40,108 nt of DNA from positions 1-40,108 of the IMG/VR virus record IMGVR_UViG_3300028840_001161; one strand, 5' to 3'. Of the stretch, positions 21,352 through 29,608 are shown in pieces. Position 1 is the first letter of the stretch, and each line of letters begins with the position of its first letter. The position numbers were made by a program, and so were the translations under genes. The stretch comes from a virus. The notes below the pieces were generated by a model, which was not told where the DNA came from, made no database searches, and worked only from the letters and a program-made list of their open reading frames with translations.

Positions 21352-21713
21352 GTCTCAAGTCCTCCTTCTGACTCTATTTTAAGTATAAATAGATTCAGTT
21401 CAGTTATGATCTCAAATAGTTCTGGGTATATTCCGTCCATAAGATCATCAATAGTTAATTCTTTCTCTTTGTCGCCGTCTACTAGCAAGATGGGCGCATT
21501 CCTGATCTCTTTTATTTGAGACTTAATTTTTGCCTTGTTATCAACACCCAGGTATTTGTCATCTTCGTCGTACTTGAACCAGTCTGTGCCCGATAATGCT
21601 GCGCTTACTTTCTTCACTACTATAGTGAATCTGTCTTTCTCTTCTAGCTTTAAGTTGTCTGCTACGTCTGGATAAAAATAAAATTCATTTTTGCTACTTA
21701 CATTCAATTTCAT
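21339..21713 (-). CDS. Tail assembly chaperone (G-like)
   Basis: 124 residues from ATG 21713 (AAGGA seven bases upstream; the ATG at 21719 is too close to it). Beta-rich N-terminus (KLNVSSKNEFYFYPDV), an acidic middle and a helical C-terminus (ELFEIITELNLFILKIES), ending in ETKKS. The A-AAA-AAG heptamer lies three codons before the TAG stop, so most ribosomes stop and a fraction shift -1. Position between major tail protein and tape measure matches lambda G/GT. Confidence 0.75.
   Translation of the reverse strand: MKLNVSSKNEFYFYPDVADNLKLEEKDRFTIVVKKVSAALSGTDWFKYDEDDKYLGVDNKAKIKSQIKEIRNAPILLVDGDKEKELTIDDLMDGIYPELFEIITELNLFILKIESEGGLETKKS
21345..21351 (-). promoter_or_regulatory. Programmed -1 frameshift site A-AAA-AAG
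   Basis: The zero-frame codons are ACA AAA AAG TCT TAG; slipping back one base enters the open frame of the T-like part. A six-pair stem (TCTGTC-AGGGAAA-GACAGA) lies about 25-45 bases downstream and may stimulate it. Confidence 0.75.
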
Positions 21714-21728
21714 ACTCATTTCCTTTTT

Positions 21729-21762
21729 TCAGATAACCGCCCATATTCCAGGGCGTATCTGA
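21729..21762. other. Long stem-loop between major tail and chaperone genes
   Basis: TCAGATA-(AC bulge)-CGCCC pairs with GGGCG-TATCTGA, twelve pairs, eight-base loop. The T-run (GTGTTTTTT) follows on the plus strand, so as a terminator it would stop antisense transcription; on the sense strand it more likely stabilises the major tail mRNA or limits read-through. Confidence 0.6.
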
Positions 21763-21781
21763 GTGTTTTTTAATCTAACAA

Positions 21782-22507
21782 TCACGCCCCATCCCCAAGA
21801 CGCGTGAAAGTAGGTTGTATTGTTACTGTGTTAGTGTTTCCTGTATCAGTGTAAGTTAAGTCACCAAATCTGAATGGTGAACTAAAAGTCTGTGCTGATC
21901 CAATCTCGCCACCCACACTTTGTCCGTATAATTGTACTGGAGCAGATACCCACATTTTGTCAGCTATATTAGTATCATTATTAACATAAAAGAATCCTAA
22001 TAATACTGCTTCTGCTTGCTCGAATTTATCCCATGATGCATCGCCATCTTGACGTACTATGTCGATAAACTGTCTTAACGGACCGTCTTTGTCGTCTGTT
22101 GTACCAGTTAAAAAGATCCCGTTAATAGTACCAGTCATATCGGCTTTACCCGCACGATATTTCTTAACTGCATCGCAAAGAGTTGTTGTTTCGATCTCTT
22201 CTTTAGTAAATTCCATTGTCCAATCTGATACGTCACATTTGTCTGCTAAGTTAAGTGTTACTACATCATCGTCTACAGCTGGCGTGATTGTTGCTCCTGT
22301 TTCTACTGTTATGATATCGCCTTCGCCTATTGCTGTACCGCCGTCTGCCGGTGCTGGGAATGCAGATGTTCCCGCCACTCCTGTTACTAGATAGGTTCCC
22401 ACCGGTAAAGGTGTTGCCCCATCGCCTGGGATTTCTGTCCCAAAAGTTGCTATTTGGAGAAAGCCATCATCCCCAACTAGCTTTTGTCCGTCGCCGTTAT
22501 AAGCCAT
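21782..22507 (-). CDS. Major tail tube protein
   Basis: 241 residues, start by TAATG coupling. Beta-rich with a tail-tube-like core (DVSDWTMEFTKEEIETTTLC, KADMTGTINGIFLTG, then a last sheet ending in TVTIQPTFTRLGDG). An N-terminal Gly/Pro-rich segment (about 20-70) may be surface-exposed. Position before the chaperones and the following stem-loop fit the abundant tube subunit. Confidence 0.75.
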   Translation of the reverse strand: MAYNGDGQKLVGDDGFLQIATFGTEIPGDGATPLPVGTYLVTGVAGTSAFPAPADGGTAIGEGDIITVETGATITPAVDDDVVTLNLADKCDVSDWTMEFTKEEIETTTLCDAVKKYRAGKADMTGTINGIFLTGTTDDKDGPLRQFIDIVRQDGDASWDKFEQAEAVLLGFFYVNNDTNIADKMWVSAPVQLYGQSVGGEIGSAQTFSSPFRFGDLTYTDTGNTNTVTIQPTFTRLGDGA

Positions 22508-22728
22508 TATTCAGCCTCCTTGATTTCCTTTTCTTCTTCTTTAGGTTTTTTATTCTTAATAGGAAGAGCCTCACCGCATAGACTACATACGTATTCTACT
22601 GGGATGTGGTTTTTTCTCCTAGTATAGAACTGTTTATTGTCGCACTTGTCACACTTCATTGTGTACTCCTTTACTTTACATATATTCCCTTCTATACATG
22701 TTTTGCATGTCATAGTTTTGTCCACCAT
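22507..22728 (-). CDS. Zinc-ribbon mini-protein (73 aa or 68 aa)
   Basis: Cys pairs CKTC, CDKC and a final CSLC suggest one or two zinc ribbons, followed by a Lys/Glu tail. Two starts are possible: ATG 22728 (GAGG upstream) and ATG 22713 (GGTGG upstream, ATGA overlap with the previous stop). It sits inside the tail module between tail terminator and major tail genes, an odd place for a zinc protein. Function unknown. Confidence 0.7.
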   Translation of the reverse strand: MVDKTMTCKTCIEGNICKVKEYTMKCDKCDNKQFYTRRKNHIPVEYVCSLCGEALPIKNKKPKEEEKEIKEAE

Positions 22729-23153
22729 ATGTCAGCCTCAAAGAACGCTCCCCATACTTCTGGTGTTTGCTCTGTTCCGCTTGTAAGTAACCTAGCACCT
22801 TGGGTTATATTGTTTTCAATCCTGTAATCATCTGGACTTGTTCCTATAACTCCACGAAGTTCCTTAAATTGGTTCTTAAAGTCTTCTGCTATCTCTAAAG
22901 TCTGCACAGCGTTTGTACTCGCTCCAGTGTTTCCGCCTGCCCAGAAGTTAACCTGAAACAATGCTCTCCCCGTGTCTCCTTGAAAGTTACACAGAGTCTC
23001 TGGTCTTTCTGAATCTGTTACTTTGAACATTGTCGCATAAGCACCATTTGCACCTTCTGCTGTTCCGTAATAGAACTGGATAAACCCGTCGTCAGTTATA
23101 TCTGTTAAGGTAAAGTTATCGTAGATGTAGTTGTATAGTATAGTATCTATCAT
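22710..23153 (-). CDS. Tail terminator / tail completion protein
   Basis: 147 residues, start by ATGA overlap with the HK97 gp10-like gene. Alpha/beta protein with TLEIAEDFKNQFKELRGVIG and a last strand pair (WGAFFEADIWWTKL), the layout of gpU-like tail terminators that cap the tube and join it to the head. Position between gp10-like and major tail genes matches. Confidence 0.65.
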   Translation of the reverse strand: MIDTILYNYIYDNFTLTDITDDGFIQFYYGTAEGANGAYATMFKVTDSERPETLCNFQGDTGRALFQVNFWAGGNTGASTNAVQTLEIAEDFKNQFKELRGVIGTSPDDYRIENNITQGARLLTSGTEQTPEVWGAFFEADIWWTKL

Positions 23154-23503
23154 CCTTTGCTCCTGCTTAGTGCGACTTGTGTTGCTGCTGCTACTATCTT
23201 AGCTATATTCTCTGCTTTAGCTGCCTGTTGTGCTGCTGGCCTCAAATAAGGAGTAAACCCGTAGTTAGGCAAATCAGGCCTTCCAAACTCCTGTGCTAAT
23301 GAATGAGGGGTGTCAGTTACAACTTCGTATACTGCGAACCCTACACCGTCCACTCTGATTGAGTTTCTTAAACGTCCTGTGTCAACCCTTACATTCCTTC
23401 TAGCTTTGTTCTTGACATCTGCTGCAACTCTCTGAGTCACATTGTCTGCAAGGATGTCTCCGAACTTAGATAGATCTAGGAATATTTCAACCTTAGCACC
23501 CAT
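23150..23503 (-). CDS. HK97 gp10-like neck/tail completion protein
   Basis: 117 residues from ATG 23503, coupled by TAATG (ORF could extend to 23521). Signature DTGRLRNSIRV, then a strand (YEVVTDTP), HSLAQEFGRPD and YLRPA, characteristic of the HK97 gp10 family at the head-tail joint. N-terminal helix with coiled character (ILADNVTQRVAADVKNKARR). Confidence 0.85.
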   Translation of the reverse strand: MGAKVEIFLDLSKFGDILADNVTQRVAADVKNKARRNVRVDTGRLRNSIRVDGVGFAVYEVVTDTPHSLAQEFGRPDLPNYGFTPYLRPAAQQAAKAENIAKIVAAATQVALSRSKG

Positions 23504-23820
23504 TATTCGAATAACCCACATATGAATTCTTTATGATGATTGCGTCCTGATATCCCTGCTGGCTGGATTGCGTACAGTACAACGTAAGTCTGTGACAATA
23601 GTGTTACTTTATCACCATATACAAGAGTGTTCTTTACGTCTGTATAGAACCTGTGTGTAGCCTTCTCTCCTTTCTTGCCGTCTCTGAATTCATGGTATCC
23701 GCTAATAGGCTGAAATGATCCCTTTATATAGAAGATAGTCTTTGTAACTGGGTCAGTACTTTTCCCTCTAGAGGGTCTTGCTACGTTCACTGTCATGTAT
23801 GTTTTAGTCAATAAAGACAC
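23503..23820 (-). CDS. Head-tail stopper / head closure protein
   Basis: 105 residues from GTG 23820 with GGAGG five bases upstream, overlapping the adaptor gene by 17 bases. Small beta-barrel-like sequence (MTVNVARPSRGKSTDPVTKT, GSFQPISG, HRFYTDVKN, DKVTLLSQTYVVLYA). Position and size match SPP1 gp16-like stoppers. Confidence 0.7.
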   Translation of the reverse strand: MSLLTKTYMTVNVARPSRGKSTDPVTKTIFYIKGSFQPISGYHEFRDGKKGEKATHRFYTDVKNTLVYGDKVTLLSQTYVVLYAIQPAGISGRNHHKEFICGLFE

Positions 23821-24616
23821 TTGTGCCTCCAATACATACTATTTTATATGCATCTATTCCTGCTATTACTTCGTCTGGATACCTAAGCCCGTTCTCAAAA
23901 GGCTCCCTAGTGTAGCTATAAGTGCCCCATTTCTCTGATTTCATGCCTTGTCCAGTTTGGTAACGCTCATAAACGTCGTAATTAACCATTCTGCCTATTA
24001 TATCTTTATAACCTTGAGGTATGTTTGATAATGATATCAAAGCATAGACCTCTTCGTCATTTATGTCTTCGTCTACTGTTATTACTGTACTTGTCACGCT
24101 TGCTACAGTATAATATCCATTATTACGTGTACTTCCTGATAGATATATAAGGTCTCCTGCTACAAAACTGTCTAAAGTCCCGTACACATTCTCGTCAGTT
24201 ACTACCGTGATAGTCTTTCCTACACTATCGAAAGTCCATTTAGAGAATACAGCTTCTTTTTCTTGTAAATTAAACTGGTCTTTGTTACTCCAATTGCTTA
24301 GATCCGGTCTGTAATCGTCTAGATCTAGTTCGTTATAAGGCTCATTCCTGTCTACTATAAAGAAGTTACATAAAGAGCTGTTAGTAGTAAGTAGTGTATT
24401 GTCCGCATTTCTCTCTATTTTAGCATCCTGAGCCTTCTCTATTCGAGTCCATGTTCCTGTTGTTTGATCTGTTAGCTCGTAGCTTAGCCCGTCTGTGGTG
24501 TTTAACCATGTCTCTCCATTGAGGTAGGCTGGCTCTAGTTCCGCTGCTGTCGGAGCTACATTCTCTATATAAGTATAATCGTTATTTATTTTAACGTCAG
24601 TTAAGTCTATTATCAT
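23804..24616 (-). CDS. Head-tail adaptor with an inserted domain (270 aa)
   Basis: RBS GAGG before ATG 24616. The C-terminal third (about 200-270) has helical adaptor features (IPQGYKDIIGRMVNYDVYER, then EVIAGIDAYKIV). The first 60 residues look like a carbohydrate/immunoglobulin-like strand domain, and about 110-190 holds a beta insert (GKTITVVTDENVYG, VAGDLIYLSGSTRNNGYYTV). Longer than the usual 100-residue adaptor, so the insert may decorate the neck. Confidence 0.65.
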   Translation of the reverse strand: MIIDLTDVKINNDYTYIENVAPTAAELEPAYLNGETWLNTTDGLSYELTDQTTGTWTRIEKAQDAKIERNADNTLLTTNSSLCNFFIVDRNEPYNELDLDDYRPDLSNWSNKDQFNLQEKEAVFSKWTFDSVGKTITVVTDENVYGTLDSFVAGDLIYLSGSTRNNGYYTVASVTSTVITVDEDINDEEVYALISLSNIPQGYKDIIGRMVNYDVYERYQTGQGMKSEKWGTYSYTREPFENGLRYPDEVIAGIDAYKIVCIGGTSVFID

Positions 24617-25693
24617 TTAATCTACCTCATGCCCCATTACTTTAAATCTACAATCAATCGGATAATCTCCACCGTCAGTGTTCCACGGCTCTTGTAGCCA
24701 CACACAAAACTTGTCCTGGTTTGTGGTTAGTCTAACTACAACACCATATTTGCCCGGCCCTCCGAAAGTCTTTCTAACTCGTAGACCATAAGGATTCTGT
24801 GGGCTCGACCGTGATGTATAGGTTATATCATACGCACTTGCAGCAAACCCTGCGTTTACTTTAACATTCGCCAAGTACTTGTCAGACAAAGGCGTATCCA
24901 CTCCAAAGTAAATACCCCATGTGAGAGGTGTTGTTTGATCCATAAACTTTCCATCATCTGGCACGCTATCTAATACCGCCGTAACCATTAGCCTTGTTAG
25001 ATCCCACGATAAACTATCTGGTGGAAAAGTACACATTTCTATTCTGTTTGATGTTGTTGCTGTTTCACTTGATCTAGAAGCGTTTGCGTCCACTATATAT
25101 ACAGATTCTATATATGTAGTATCTACTGAAAAATCTAGAGGCGTATCTACTTCAATTGTCACGTTTACTACATTATCTGTATATGTTACTATCTCACCTT
25201 GGTAAAACCTTATTATAGGGACCCCAGGGTGATCTGGATTGTCATATCTTATTTCTAGATAGTAACCATTACCTTCTATGTCTACTATCGTAGATCCTGC
25301 TCCAGCATTAAGAACTATTGTGTTATCATCCTTTGCTATGTTCGCCTGGATCGTCACCGCCTCCATTTGGTTAGTCAGCCAATGCTCTACTGGCGCGGTA
25401 GTCTGGTCCTGGACAAATGTATCAATAAAGGTAGGCTTATCGACGGCAATATTAGTCCCATTCATACTGGTAGTATATACAAAAAGACGACTTAACGCTG
25501 AAGAGGCACGGAAATTTATTTTCTCTTCTGGTAAAGCTTTTCTTGACTCGACTTCATGTGGAGGTTGCCCAACTGGTGTACTTTCTGCTTCTGTATACCA
25601 TACTGGTCTGTCGCCTAGTACTTGAAAAGAGAATATCCCCGGCCCTATCTCAGTCCATGTGTCCTTTTGTACGTTTATTACTTGTATTGCCAT
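24617..25693 (-). CDS. Virion structural protein, unknown (358 aa)
   Basis: AGGGG before ATG 25693. Beta-rich, Tyr/Asp/Thr-rich, no enzyme motif (TWTEIGPGIFSFQVLG, SSALSRLFVYTTSMN, a long middle with IVDIEGNGYYLEIRYD and KTFGGPGKYGVVVRL near the end). Between capsid-associated and adaptor genes; may be a head decoration or neck protein. Confidence 0.6.
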   Translation of the reverse strand: MAIQVINVQKDTWTEIGPGIFSFQVLGDRPVWYTEAESTPVGQPPHEVESRKALPEEKINFRASSALSRLFVYTTSMNGTNIAVDKPTFIDTFVQDQTTAPVEHWLTNQMEAVTIQANIAKDDNTIVLNAGAGSTIVDIEGNGYYLEIRYDNPDHPGVPIIRFYQGEIVTYTDNVVNVTIEVDTPLDFSVDTTYIESVYIVDANASRSSETATTSNRIEMCTFPPDSLSWDLTRLMVTAVLDSVPDDGKFMDQTTPLTWGIYFGVDTPLSDKYLANVKVNAGFAASAYDITYTSRSSPQNPYGLRVRKTFGGPGKYGVVVRLTTNQDKFCVWLQEPWNTDGGDYPIDCRFKVMGHEVD

Positions 25694-25708
25694 CGATTGC
25701 CCCTATAC

Positions 25709-26146
25709 CTATGGTAATCCGTCTATACTTGTTTCATCATATTCTAATACTTCTAGCCACTTAATAACGTTCACTGATACTGTTAAGTCGTCAGCTACTG
25801 TTGTTGTTGAAACTACTGGCTTCACGAATTGCTTAGTTCCTGTACAACCGACAGTCAATAAAGCACCGTCTGCTGCAGGGTCAACTAATGTTCTGTCTCC
25901 CCCTGTTTTTAAATACTTAGCTGTATCGATCGCTGTGTAAGTTCCGCCTACTGTGTCACATTCGTATATTAAGAACTCCATAACGTCTGTTCCTACTGCT
26001 TCGTCAATTTCTATAGCGAAATCAATGCCTCTTACGCCTTGAGTATCCACTGCTGTGCCTTGTACTATTTCTGGCGCACTAGCGGCTGTTATAGCCAATG
26101 AGTCGTTAGCCAATACTTTGAGTTTATGTCTTAAATCTCTTTGCAT
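25709..26146 (-). CDS. Head decoration-like protein (145 aa)
   Basis: AAGGAG before ATG 26146, just after the capsid gene. A short basic start (MQRDLRHKLKVL), then a compact beta protein (GIDFAIEIDEAVGTDVMEFL, ECDTVGGTYTAIDTAKYL, TGTKQFVKPVVSTTTVADDL). Acidic and Thr/Val-rich like small capsid-cementing proteins; the role is inferred from place and composition. Confidence 0.6.
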   Translation of the reverse strand: MQRDLRHKLKVLANDSLAITAASAPEIVQGTAVDTQGVRGIDFAIEIDEAVGTDVMEFLIYECDTVGGTYTAIDTAKYLKTGGDRTLVDPAADGALLTVGCTGTKQFVKPVVSTTTVADDLTVSVNVIKWLEVLEYDETSIDGLP

Positions 26147-26159
26147 TTGTTATTCTCCT

Positions 26160-27458
26160 TTATACCGTTGGTTTAATTTTAAGGCGTTTAATAGCCTGAT
26201 AGTTAGTAACCTTTCCACCTACACGTTTAGTAGTGTAATATTTAACTTGTCCTTTAGTTGTATAAGGATCTCTAAGTACTCTAATACCAATTCTATCTAA
26301 AATAGTGTAGCCTTCTCTAAAGTCTCCGTATGCGATAGGGATATTGCTATCACCAATTGCAGGCATGTCAGAGAATAACGTTACTTTTTTACCTAACAAC
26401 TGTAATCCTAAAGCGCCTTGGAACATCATTGCTGGGTTCAGTAAATAGTTGTCGTCGCCGTCTTTAAGCTTCATTACTTCTGCCCAAGTCTTACGAGCCA
26501 TTACCCAACTAGCATTAGATTGATAGAACTCTAATAAGTCTGTTTGTAGGTTAATCAAGTCGTCAGCTGCTAATGTACTTGCTGTTGCTGTTTCTCTTGT
26601 TTCTAATGCATTTCTTTCGTAAGTTGCTGCTGTTGCCCAATCTGCTAAGGACAGAAACCCTTCTGGTTGTTTTACGCCTGTCCCTACAACAAATGTTGTG
26701 TTTTCAGTTCTTGAGAACTTGTCTGATACCTTGCCGCTAATCCAGCTTTCTACATTAAATATAGCGTCATCTAGCATCTTTTGTGTTGCTGCTGGTTGTG
26801 CGAATTGCTCATGTGTTGGTATAGTGATCATACCTAGTTTACTTGTGTCTGTGTCACCTCTAGAATCTAACTCTGCTACCCAACCGCTACTGAATTCTTG
26901 ATCATCCAATGGAATCTCTAAAGCTTCGTTAGCTGTTGACATAATGTTTGCTATTGATCTCATCGGTGATGTTTCAAATATACGTTTAGAAATAGTGTTT
27001 GAAGTCTCAACAGGTGCTAAATAACCACCATCTGGGTTAGATCCTACTAACATAGTCTTAACATGAATAAAGTCTTGATCTGAAATACTTACGCCTGTTT
27101 GGCTTTTAATCAATGATTTTAACTCTTGGTCTACAACGTCGCTGTCAATAGCTTCTCTAGTTTTTGCATAATGGTTAAAGCCTTGACGATAAGCTTCTGA
27201 TCCTTTTACTTCTGAACTTGATTTCCCTTCTTGTGTTTGTGCTACTGCTAGTTCTAAGTCTTGTCTTGCTTTTTCTTCTGCTTGTGCTTTTAGCTCTGCT
27301 TCTTGTATCTTATCAGACATTTCCACAAACTTTTCTTCCATTTTACCTAGTGCTTCACTATTCTCAATGCCTTTAGCTTCTAAAGCTTTATGTGTTTCTT
27401 GATAATCGGCAGTAAGTTTAGCGATGCCTTCTGTAATTTCCTTTAGTTCTACGCTCAT
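26160..27458 (-). CDS. Major capsid protein, HK97 fold
   Basis: 432 residues, ATGA-coupled to the protease. Residues 1-100 are a charged coiled coil (delta/scaffold domain: IAKLTADYQETHKALEA, then AEEKARQDLELAVAQ). The mature part starts near 110-150 and has HK97 landmarks: GGYLAPVETSNTISKRI, SPMRSIANIMSTANEALEIP, FAQPAATQKMLDDAIFNVES, ASWVMARKTWAEVMKLKDG, then GKVTLFSDMPA-like and FREGYTILDRIGIRVLRDP. The N-terminal part is expected to be removed by the protease encoded upstream. Confidence 0.9.
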   Translation of the reverse strand: MSVELKEITEGIAKLTADYQETHKALEAKGIENSEALGKMEEKFVEMSDKIQEAELKAQAEEKARQDLELAVAQTQEGKSSSEVKGSEAYRQGFNHYAKTREAIDSDVVDQELKSLIKSQTGVSISDQDFIHVKTMLVGSNPDGGYLAPVETSNTISKRIFETSPMRSIANIMSTANEALEIPLDDQEFSSGWVAELDSRGDTDTSKLGMITIPTHEQFAQPAATQKMLDDAIFNVESWISGKVSDKFSRTENTTFVVGTGVKQPEGFLSLADWATAATYERNALETRETATASTLAADDLINLQTDLLEFYQSNASWVMARKTWAEVMKLKDGDDNYLLNPAMMFQGALGLQLLGKKVTLFSDMPAIGDSNIPIAYGDFREGYTILDRIGIRVLRDPYTTKGQVKYYTTKRVGGKVTNYQAIKRLKIKPTV

Positions 27459-28507
27459 TTTCTAAGCTCCTTTCTTAAATTTTCTATTGCCGCTACAGCT
27501 TCTTTTACATCCTTCTCTTGGATAGAGCTTTCTACCATCTTGGTAAACACTCCTTGTGCCGCATAGTCCGCAGCGTCCTTGCTTAATTCTTTTCTTCTTA
27601 TTACGTGAGATAGCAGGCTTATTGGCATGCTTTTAATCTCAGTTAAACAGAATGGTCTTTCCTTGCCTTTTGAGAACGGCTCTTCAAGTCCCATATCTTT
27701 ATATAATGTATTAACAACGGTCTTAGCTTTTTCCTGGTCTTGTGCTGAAATATCCACTCCGCCTCTCGCCCCTGAAAGTACTGCTCTTACCGCAAATACT
27801 GCTCTTGGTACTATCTTAAGATCTCCGTCTATTATGTCAGATACTAATAGTTTATATCCGCTGAATTGGTCCTCATTTTCTTGGTCATAGAAGATAAATG
27901 TTTCTTTATACTTTGTGTTAGGCTCGTCTTCTGCACCTGCCCATGATCTTATACGCTTCTCTGCTTCTGTTGCATCCCACATAACTGATCTATCTGCAAA
28001 AGACTTAGCTAATACTGATCTAGGATTGATTGCCTTTACTTCTGTTATATTAGCTTCTTCATTCATTGGCTCATCAACTATCGAACCTTCCCATATAGTA
28101 GCCTTGGTAATGATCCTTACGTTATCCTCGAATGTTACCTCATCTGCTGACCAGCCTATGGACATATCAGTTAATACGCCTTGCTTAGCCAAGGAATAGA
28201 CTGTTCGCCCTGTTGGGGATACAAGATTGATTTCTCCTTCCACATAAAGACCTTTGCCGTCTTCGTATACCTTATCTATTGGAAATCCCCCGATGATCTC
28301 GTTGTGGTAAGCCTTCATTCTAAGAGGCCGCAGACCTTTTTCAGTGTGCTCTCTGATAGACTCTTCGAAAGCACCTTTGACAAACCTGTCATTCCCTCTG
28401 TCTAGGTCCCATGTAGCAAGGTATCCCTTAATGATTCCGACATCTTCGCCATTAACTTGGGCTTGCTTGTGTTCTGTCATATTGAATCTTACGTTCTTCT
28501 GTTCCAT
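27455..28507 (-). CDS. Prohead protease (HK97/U35-type) with C-terminal extension
   Basis: 350 residues. The protease domain is 1-175: GIIKGYLATWDLDRGNDRFV, a catalytic His in MKAYHNEIIGG, and a nucleophile Ser in LTDMSIGW, followed by a last strand (WEGSIVDEPMNEEA). The C-terminal domain (about 180-350) has SVMWDATEAEKRIRSWAGAE, IDGDLKIVPRAVFAVRAVLS, GARGGVDISAQDQ and a late helix pair; it recurs attached to phage proteases and is of unknown function. Matures the capsid and removes the scaffold part. Confidence 0.85.
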   Translation of the reverse strand: MEQKNVRFNMTEHKQAQVNGEDVGIIKGYLATWDLDRGNDRFVKGAFEESIREHTEKGLRPLRMKAYHNEIIGGFPIDKVYEDGKGLYVEGEINLVSPTGRTVYSLAKQGVLTDMSIGWSADEVTFEDNVRIITKATIWEGSIVDEPMNEEANITEVKAINPRSVLAKSFADRSVMWDATEAEKRIRSWAGAEDEPNTKYKETFIFYDQENEDQFSGYKLLVSDIIDGDLKIVPRAVFAVRAVLSGARGGVDISAQDQEKAKTVVNTLYKDMGLEEPFSKGKERPFCLTEIKSMPISLLSHVIRRKELSKDAADYAAQGVFTKMVESSIQEKDVKEAVAAIENLRKELRK

Positions 28508-28675
28508 TTAATTACCCACTTTTGAAAAGTCTTTACAGTCGTCATTAAGATTTACTTCATGCGCTCTTTTATTCTTGTGCAACGTACATATATGCTCATG
28601 ATATGCCTCTTTAGGACAAGGCACGTATAAATCAAAGTATTTGCATTCGTCGCATTCTATTAGTTTTTTCCCCAT
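28508..28675 (-). CDS. Cys/His-rich mini-protein (55 aa)
   Basis: ATG 28675 with GGAG six bases upstream; stop TAA immediately before the protease ATG. Contains C-x2-C (ECDECKYF), PCPKEAYHEHIC and a late DDCKDF: six Cys and several His, so probably zinc-bound. It lies inside the head-gene operon. Function unknown. Confidence 0.65.
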   Translation of the reverse strand: MGKKLIECDECKYFDLYVPCPKEAYHEHICTLHKNKRAHEVNLNDDCKDFSKVGN

Positions 28676-28684
28676 CTTTTGCTC

Positions 28685-29608
28685 CTATAAATATACTGTA
28701 GCACATCTACAATTTATAATTTCTTCTGTCCCAGCTCCCAGAGATCCATCGCCTGGATACTGCAAATATCCTCCAGCAAGTAGGAACGGTTCTTCCAATG
28801 GTCTTCTTTGTCCATTAACATTGCTATGTGTATCGCGGACATTCGCTCCCCCTACTGTCTGCCACTTCTTCTCTGACTTCTCTAGTCTGGCCCCTTGCTT
28901 TCTTATGCTAGCTACTATCTCTGCTTGTACAAGAGGGTCGGTCAGTCTGTCCCTAGAGTCTCTAATGAGTCTGATCAAGAAGCCTTGTGTCTCTGTGACC
29001 GGTGCATTTATTAGCTTCACTACTTGCTTGCTTAGTCTGACAGCCTCGTTGATCTCTCCTGCTTCTAGTAGCGCTACTAACTGCTCTAGAGTGTTATCCA
29101 AAGGGTCTTTAATACTTACTACTGCTACATTCCTTGTAGCCTCTACAACCCACTGTGATTCAGTCCTGGCTATCATTAGCCTTTGGCTCTTTAAGTAGTT
29201 AAGCAGTGTGATCTTAGCTTCTCTATCCGACATCTGGTTCTCAACTGCCAGTTCTGTAGTCCTCGCTGTTAACTTGCTTGATGTCTTAGTTATCTGTGGT
29301 ACAGCACGGTCAGTTCTCTGGTTATACATCGGGTCAAGCTTTCTAGCTATTGCCGTATAGATCTCATCTTTCAACTCATCATTAGCTTGCTTGTACTCTC
29401 TTATGTCAAAACGCAAGACGTCTTTACCAGCTTGCGTATAACTCGTTCTAAGAGATGTAGTGAGAATAGGAACTGAGGTTTCGCTTACTGTCGTGTCACC
29501 TATCCTATAGTTAGCTACTATATCTTGAATCCAAGCAGCTAACTTATTAGTGATACGTTTCTCACTCCTCTTCTTGTTGATCGTCGCTCTCGTCTGTTGT
29601 GTCGACAT
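28685..29608 (-). CDS. Mu F-like head morphogenesis (minor head) protein
   Basis: 307 residues; ATG 29608 preceded by GAGG and overlapping the portal gene by 47 bases. The C-terminal 70 residues carry the Mu F/SPP1 gp7 signature: KKWQTVGGANVRDTHSN, NGQRRPLEEPF and a Cys-containing end GAGTEEIINCRCATVYL. The N-terminal part is a helical bundle (ITNKLAAWIQDIVANYR, TARTTELAVENQMSDREAKI). It binds the portal or capsid interior. Confidence 0.8.
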   Translation of the reverse strand: MSTQQTRATINKKRSEKRITNKLAAWIQDIVANYRIGDTTVSETSVPILTTSLRTSYTQAGKDVLRFDIREYKQANDELKDEIYTAIARKLDPMYNQRTDRAVPQITKTSSKLTARTTELAVENQMSDREAKITLLNYLKSQRLMIARTESQWVVEATRNVAVVSIKDPLDNTLEQLVALLEAGEINEAVRLSKQVVKLINAPVTETQGFLIRLIRDSRDRLTDPLVQAEIVASIRKQGARLEKSEKKWQTVGGANVRDTHSNVNGQRRPLEEPFLLAGGYLQYPGDGSLGAGTEEIINCRCATVYL

